A program made the position numbers and the translations under genes. From Himantopus leucocephalus (lineage: Eukaryota; Chordata; Aves; Charadriiformes; Recurvirostridae), in the NCBI GenBank assembly GCA_003993805.1, contig RSEF01000003.1, positions 111,899,994-111,963,993 of the forward strand: DNA of 64,000 bases, given 5' to 3'. Under the pieces are notes generated by a model that was not told the origin of the DNA, ran no database searches, and saw only the letters and a list, made by a program, of their open reading frames with translations. Below are positions 59,780 through 64,000 of the stretch, in pieces. Numbering within the stretch: position 1 is the first letter of the stretch; each line of letters begins with the position of its first letter.

Positions 59780-59915
59780 CTCAGATCATATTTCCTGCAA
59801 AGACTCTGCCCCTCGTCTCCAAGGTGATTTTGGGCAAGCTATTTTGTCTCATTCTCCGTAAGACAGAGATAATGACAATGATCTTCCTGTATAAAGAACT
59901 TTGATATCTAAGGCC
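59780..59915 (+). mobile_element. Possible MIR/L2-like 3' relic
   Basis: 'gtgattttgggcaagctattttgtctcattctccgtaagacagagataatgacaat' resembles the MIR 'gtgaccttgggcaagtcac...ctcagtttcctcatctgtaaaatggggataata' segment. It is followed by 'tataaagaactttgatatct', like the 'taaagcgctttgagatc' tail shared by MIR and L2 elements. Confidence 0.45.
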
Positions 59916-61296
59916 ACAAACCCTGGCAAAAGAAGTTATTAGTATTAATGGAATTGATCAAAATTGAGCTTAGAGCCTTACCAGACTGTTTGGCCTGAAT
60001 TACCACCACTCCATCCCTAACCTTCCCCCGTGCACAGGTGCAAAATCACCCTTCATAGTTTGGCTATTTTGTGATGCACACAAATTGAGGGATGTGTTGA
60101 CTGACCAACTTTGTTGTTCATGGAAGCCTGCTATAAGTAAGCCTGACAAAGAAGTTATTACCAACCTGCCTTTCCAGAAACTTAGAAATTCCTCTAACAT
60201 CCTACTTTGGGTTTGAAATGTACCTTATTAGTGAATTAGTCTGGAAGGTAAGAGTAAAATCCTCTTGACCACTTTGAAGTTCTGGAGAAGTGAATGTAAC
60301 ATATACTTTTTCCTCTTTTAAAATACTTTTAAAAAATACCAAAAATCTTTACACATGATTTTTTGAGGGAAAAAAAAAAAAAAGAATGCTGTTAGAATTT
60401 TGAAACTTCTCTTAGACAAGAACTGTGTAGATTTGAGGTTTGGACTAGAGACTTATAAAGTAAAAATGCAATCACTGTCACATAAAAACTTGAGACTACT
60501 TTCAAATTTTTTACCGGATGTGATGAACCCTCCTGTAGTCAGTCAGTATGAAAAGAATTTATATTAGATCCCAGTTAATATCTTGGACTGAAATCTTACT
60601 GTGCTACCAGCTTTAGGTAAAGAATAAGTAATACATTTCAGAAATTGAGTTGGTCAAAGAACAAGAATATTTTCCCTAAAAGAGCTTCCAAGTGATTTTC
60701 CTATAACATTTTTGAAGAAGCTCCATTGTGATCTTTCTGAACAAGTTCTTGTTTCATTTTTCTTGTTTTTCTCCAAGGTTTTTTAAAAATAAAAAATGTT
60801 ATTGTAAATTCCTCTTAAGAGAAAACATTTTCCAAACTAAGTTTTAAGACTTTTAATTATCTCATTTTTAAAAATAAAATTAGAAAAAGAAAAGTTTTAT
60901 TCTCAAATACTGATCCTTGTAGAAATAAAATTGTTTTGTTGAAAAAGTCTAATTTTATTCACAAACCTAAACCACTTTCTGTTTCATTAACCTGCACCTA
61001 TTCTTTCTTTAATCTAAGTGCAATCTATCTGATTGTGATAAAAAGACAAAGACTTCAAAACTTGCACTGTATTATTGTTGGAACATTGTCTGTTCTGTGT
61101 GTAATTACATATATATTTCTTATTTCACCTGTGCAGCAACTTTGTCAAATTCTTCCATGGTGTAATATCACTAATGTAGCTACGTTTATATGAGTGATGC
61201 ATTTGGTTTATGGCCTTTACATCTGAATAATCTTTTTAACAAACAGTGCAAATCCTGTTCACACACCTTACATACTGTTTAACCACCTGAAAGGAA

Positions 61297-61354
61297 AATA
61301 AAATCTCCTTCTCACCGTAAGTTATTGTCTTTTTTTTTTTCCTTTGCTTTTATT
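61297..61354. other. Convergent poly(A)-signal candidates beside a T run
   Basis: AATAAA is present on the plus strand at 61297-61302 and on the minus strand at 61354-61349. On the minus strand it is followed after 8 bases (AGCAAAGG) by an 11-base A run (61340-61330). The minus-strand arrangement looks like the 3' end of a retrocopy or of a transcript. No coding exon supports either direction and no target duplication was found. Confidence 0.3.
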
Positions 61355-62047
61355 TAAGTAACAGCACTAGCACAACAATAAACAAATGTACAGTTTGCAA
61401 AGGGCATACACATTCCAATTGCACTTGAACACACAAAATAACATCCTTCTGTTTCATTCATGAAAAGCATAATCCTGACCCCAATCCCACAAACCCATGA
61501 AAGCAAAGATGGAGTTAAGAGGTACGCGTCACCTAAGCCAGCAAAAACTCTCTTATCAAACCAACAACACAGAACAATAATATTATTTGTTCATTTTAAA
61601 TACTGGATGATTTCGTTGCAGTTCTAATAGATTTTCTGTACTTCCAGTTGTTTTTCAACTTCGGCAAAAACATCTTCTCCTGCTTCCATTAAGTAAGCAA
61701 TAATCTTACAGTCACTGCACAGTAAGAAACAACCTCACAGAACGTGAAATAGGCCTCCTAGCGAGTACATGGTATTTCCAGGCCCTTTTCTGAATAAAAT
61801 TCAGCATGGTTTGATGAACAGAGATTTGGCCTAGACTGGGCTTGAAGAACAGTGTTTCACTCTTGCTTTGGCCACTGATCTTCTATGTAAGAAGGTCGAG
61901 CTTTCTTACTTCTGCTTTCCCTTTTCAGACATCCTTTGTCCTCTGTGTGTGATCAGGTCTTAAGGTCAAGGGCACTGACTGACTCTATGTTTGCACAATA
62001 TTTAGCACAATAAGGACTTAACCTCAAATAACTTGCAAAGACATGTA

Positions 62048-62081
62048 TATTTATCCTTATATATTTGTATTTATCCTTATA
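62048..62081. repeat. Short tandem repeat, 20-base period
   Basis: TATTTATCCTTATA occurs at 62048-62061 and again at 62068-62081. Confidence 0.8.
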
Positions 62082-63444
62082 ATCAAATGATTTGTTCATG
62101 TTTGGTCTGGACACATTGTTCAGTTACTGATGATGAACAGAAATACAGAATAGGATTTCGTCAGATTTGTTATTCTGAGGATAGTCTGTACTCATGTACT
62201 CAGCACTAGCAAGGATGAATATTTTATACTTGCAAGCACTTTAATCTAAGAGCACGCCTTCACTTGCTAAAATACCGCTTTTATGGTTCACATAAGAACT
62301 TAGCTGATACCAAAATGTGGATATTTGGGCATGCTGCACAAGGAGCCTAATGCCTAGGGAATTTACTTAACTTCTGATGTGAAATAGCCTGCATTTTTAA
62401 ATCTTACGAACCATCGTCTTTCTTCACAATTTCTAAAGAGAGAGACAAGCCAAAAGAGCTCTACATCGGTGCAAGGAGCATCTTGTTGGATGGGATCCTG
62501 AAGAATAGGTGATTATTGTGATGGGCAGCTGTTTTAAATCCTACAGCGTGAGCATAGAGTTAGTAGAAATGTCAATATGAGCTCCATAAAGCAGAATGCC
62601 ACCAGTGTTCTCATTGAGGGATAGGAAAAGGGAAATGAATTTTTGAAAATAGTCATAAATAATAAAAAATGGTTGGCCTATAGCATTTTTCTTAAATTAA
62701 CATGAAGAACTTGAACCCCGTATAAAATGCCTTGAAGAAAACCTGTCCAGTCTTGAGGGATGGGGGTTTTGATCAGGATAGATCAAGTGTGTGAACAATT
62801 TTCAGATGCGTAATTTATTTCCTATTTTGAAAGAAATTGCTTAGCCTTGAAAGGTTTGTCAGGAGCATTGTCATGTTTTTAAGAGTGTTCAGGGAGTTTA
62901 TCAGGAAGAAAGCAATACATTTCTAGCAGGTCCCTTCCAAACTAAAATACAATTTCATAAAATATTCAGCATCTTTGTGGGCTCATAGTTATACTTATAG
63001 GAATCCATTCTCTTAGGATAAGGAACTGAATCTGTTGCATATATAATGAAGCCATAGATAATCATGGTCATAACTGAGGGCAGAATCCATCCTTCCTTGC
63101 ATGAAGCTCTTCTGGGGAACAAAAATGCAAGGAGCTCTGCAGCATGTCAGAGTTGTTATTTGAATTTATGAGCCAGTCACCAAACCGCAGTGCAGCTCCT
63201 GTATAGGCTAGAATAACACTCATGGCGCCTCTAAGCAGGACCTTTGAGCCACGGAGGCCTTGATTTTGCCTATAAATACTACCACAGCTCTTACTCCTCA
63301 CCCCTTTACAGACAACTCTCTGGGAACACTCTGTGCTAGTCCCAGGTGCCCACCCTGGCTGGCTCAGAAAGCCTTAAACTGTCTGCCTGCAACCTGCCCA
63401 AAGAAGGGAGTGAGTCTTGAAAAGAAGAAGTTAGATCACCAGAA

Positions 63445-63510
63445 AACAAAAAAACAAAACAAAACAAAACAAACCCAACCCAAAACCAACAACAACAACA
63501 ACAAAACACA
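63445..63510. repeat. (AAAAC)n and (CAA)n simple repeat
   Basis: Repeated AAAAC units at about 63450-63470 pass into CCAAC-like and then CAA units at about 63486-63503. Confidence 0.8.
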
Positions 63511-64000
63511 AGGAAATCTGTGAGGGGAAAAAAGGACCTAATGTGTTTTTGTCTGGTGCTTGATAAATGTGAGCAACTGCTCATCAGATTGGAGGCAAGG
63601 GAGTCCAGCCAGCTCCGCGCTAGACTGTGACCAGATGCACAGCTTTGGGTGAATCACTTCCATTCTATTTCCTTTTCTAGTCTTTCATTTACTGATTTTT
63701 GGTCAGATGCAGCCTTCATAACTGAAATGCCCAACCTCTGCTGTTAAAAAAACCCAAAATGAATGAAGCTTTGGTCCCCAGTAATGTGCTACCAACAATG
63801 TCTGTGTCACCTTAGCTGCTGTGCTGTTTCAAGTTCCAGGTCTTGGGCTTTATCACCTGCATAGGTACAGCAGTCTGGTGTCACCCATCACCCACCTCTG
63901 CTAGGGTTTTCCCCTGGAGGAAGCCAGTGGGTTTCCATCAAACCAGAGACAGACAAATAAGGGGTATACTGATTGTGCTGATGCTCAGGGGGGGTTAGAC

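Larger units (their letters stand above)
53651..64000. other. Long unannotated AT-rich interval
   Basis: About 10 kb without a recognisable host gene. It includes three possible MIR-like SINE relics (56181-56270, 57968-58100 and 59780-59915), convergent poly(A)-signal candidates at 61297-61354, a 20-base-period tandem repeat at 62048-62081, and a CA/A-rich simple repeat at 63445-63510. The longest open frame (59430-59861 +, 143 codons) has no recognisable domain. Confidence 0.45.

Noticed and set aside
59430..59861. 143-codon open frame
   Set aside because: No recognisable domain, no convincing splice sites, and its 3' part overlaps MIR-like sequence. The length is within what chance allows in 64 kb.
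63068..63301. 77-codon minus-strand frame as a possible exon
   Set aside because: The peptide is not recognised and no acceptor/donor pair is convincing. There is not enough to annotate.
63620..63665. Weak MIR-like string near 'gctttgggtgaatcacttcc'
   Set aside because: Only one short block matches, without the other MIR segments in order.
1..64000. CRISPR arrays, rRNA genes, bacterial operons or an intact provirus
   Set aside because: No regularly spaced repeats with spacers, no rRNA-like blocks, and no gag, pol or env frames beside any LTR. The window is vertebrate genomic DNA.

Overview
The window looks like vertebrate nuclear DNA, almost certainly from a bird. It holds many CR1 LINE copies, several with the avian CR1 3' end that repeats ATTCTATG. 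It also holds one family of endogenous-retrovirus LTRs of the avian ERVL/ERVK kind. The unique sequence is AT-rich, CpG-poor and intergenic or intronic in character. There is no bacterial gene organisation, and no host protein-coding gene can be supported. Open frames are short, and the longer ones mostly sit in transposon remnants. One 100-base N gap (35396-35495) and single Ns beside or near homopolymers mark it as a draft assembly.

Layout. 1-382: CR1 3' end (+). About 2059-2425: a much older CR1 remnant (+). 3945-4523: solo LTR (-) with a 5-bp flanking duplication, next to a CR1 fragment (about 4550-4744). About 9340-10673: a rearranged CR1 (+) that joins a 5' ORF1 (SGNH-esterase-like) piece to the 3' reverse-transcriptase end; an LTR (-, 10674-11234) adjoins or interrupts its tail. 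About 14393-15950: a long, old CR1 (-). About 18646-19580: CR1 (+). 19581-34914: mostly unannotated, but with a CpG cluster and splice-donor candidate at 33215-33420. About 34915-35620: two CR1 copies head to head, with the assembly gap in the second. About 37923-38938: CR1 (-). 39180-39739: LTR (+). About 41135-41575: CR1 (+). 52739-53650: a composite of three 19-bp repeats, an LTR (+), a tRNA-Lys-like antisense segment, a tRNA-Pro-like 3' half and a truncated LTR (-). 53651-64000: mostly unannotated, with possible MIR-like SINE relics and a pair of convergent poly(A)-signal candidates.

The elements do not form a pathway. They record waves of retrotransposition, from eroded CR1 and MIR-like relics to sharper CR1 and LTR copies. 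The most unusual spot is 53347-53445, where two different tRNA sequences, in opposite orientations, are fused between two inverted LTRs of the same family. This looks like a reverse-transcription or recombination product that copied primer tRNAs, rather than a tRNA gene. Family names rest on remembered consensus features, and boundaries marked 'about' are by eye.
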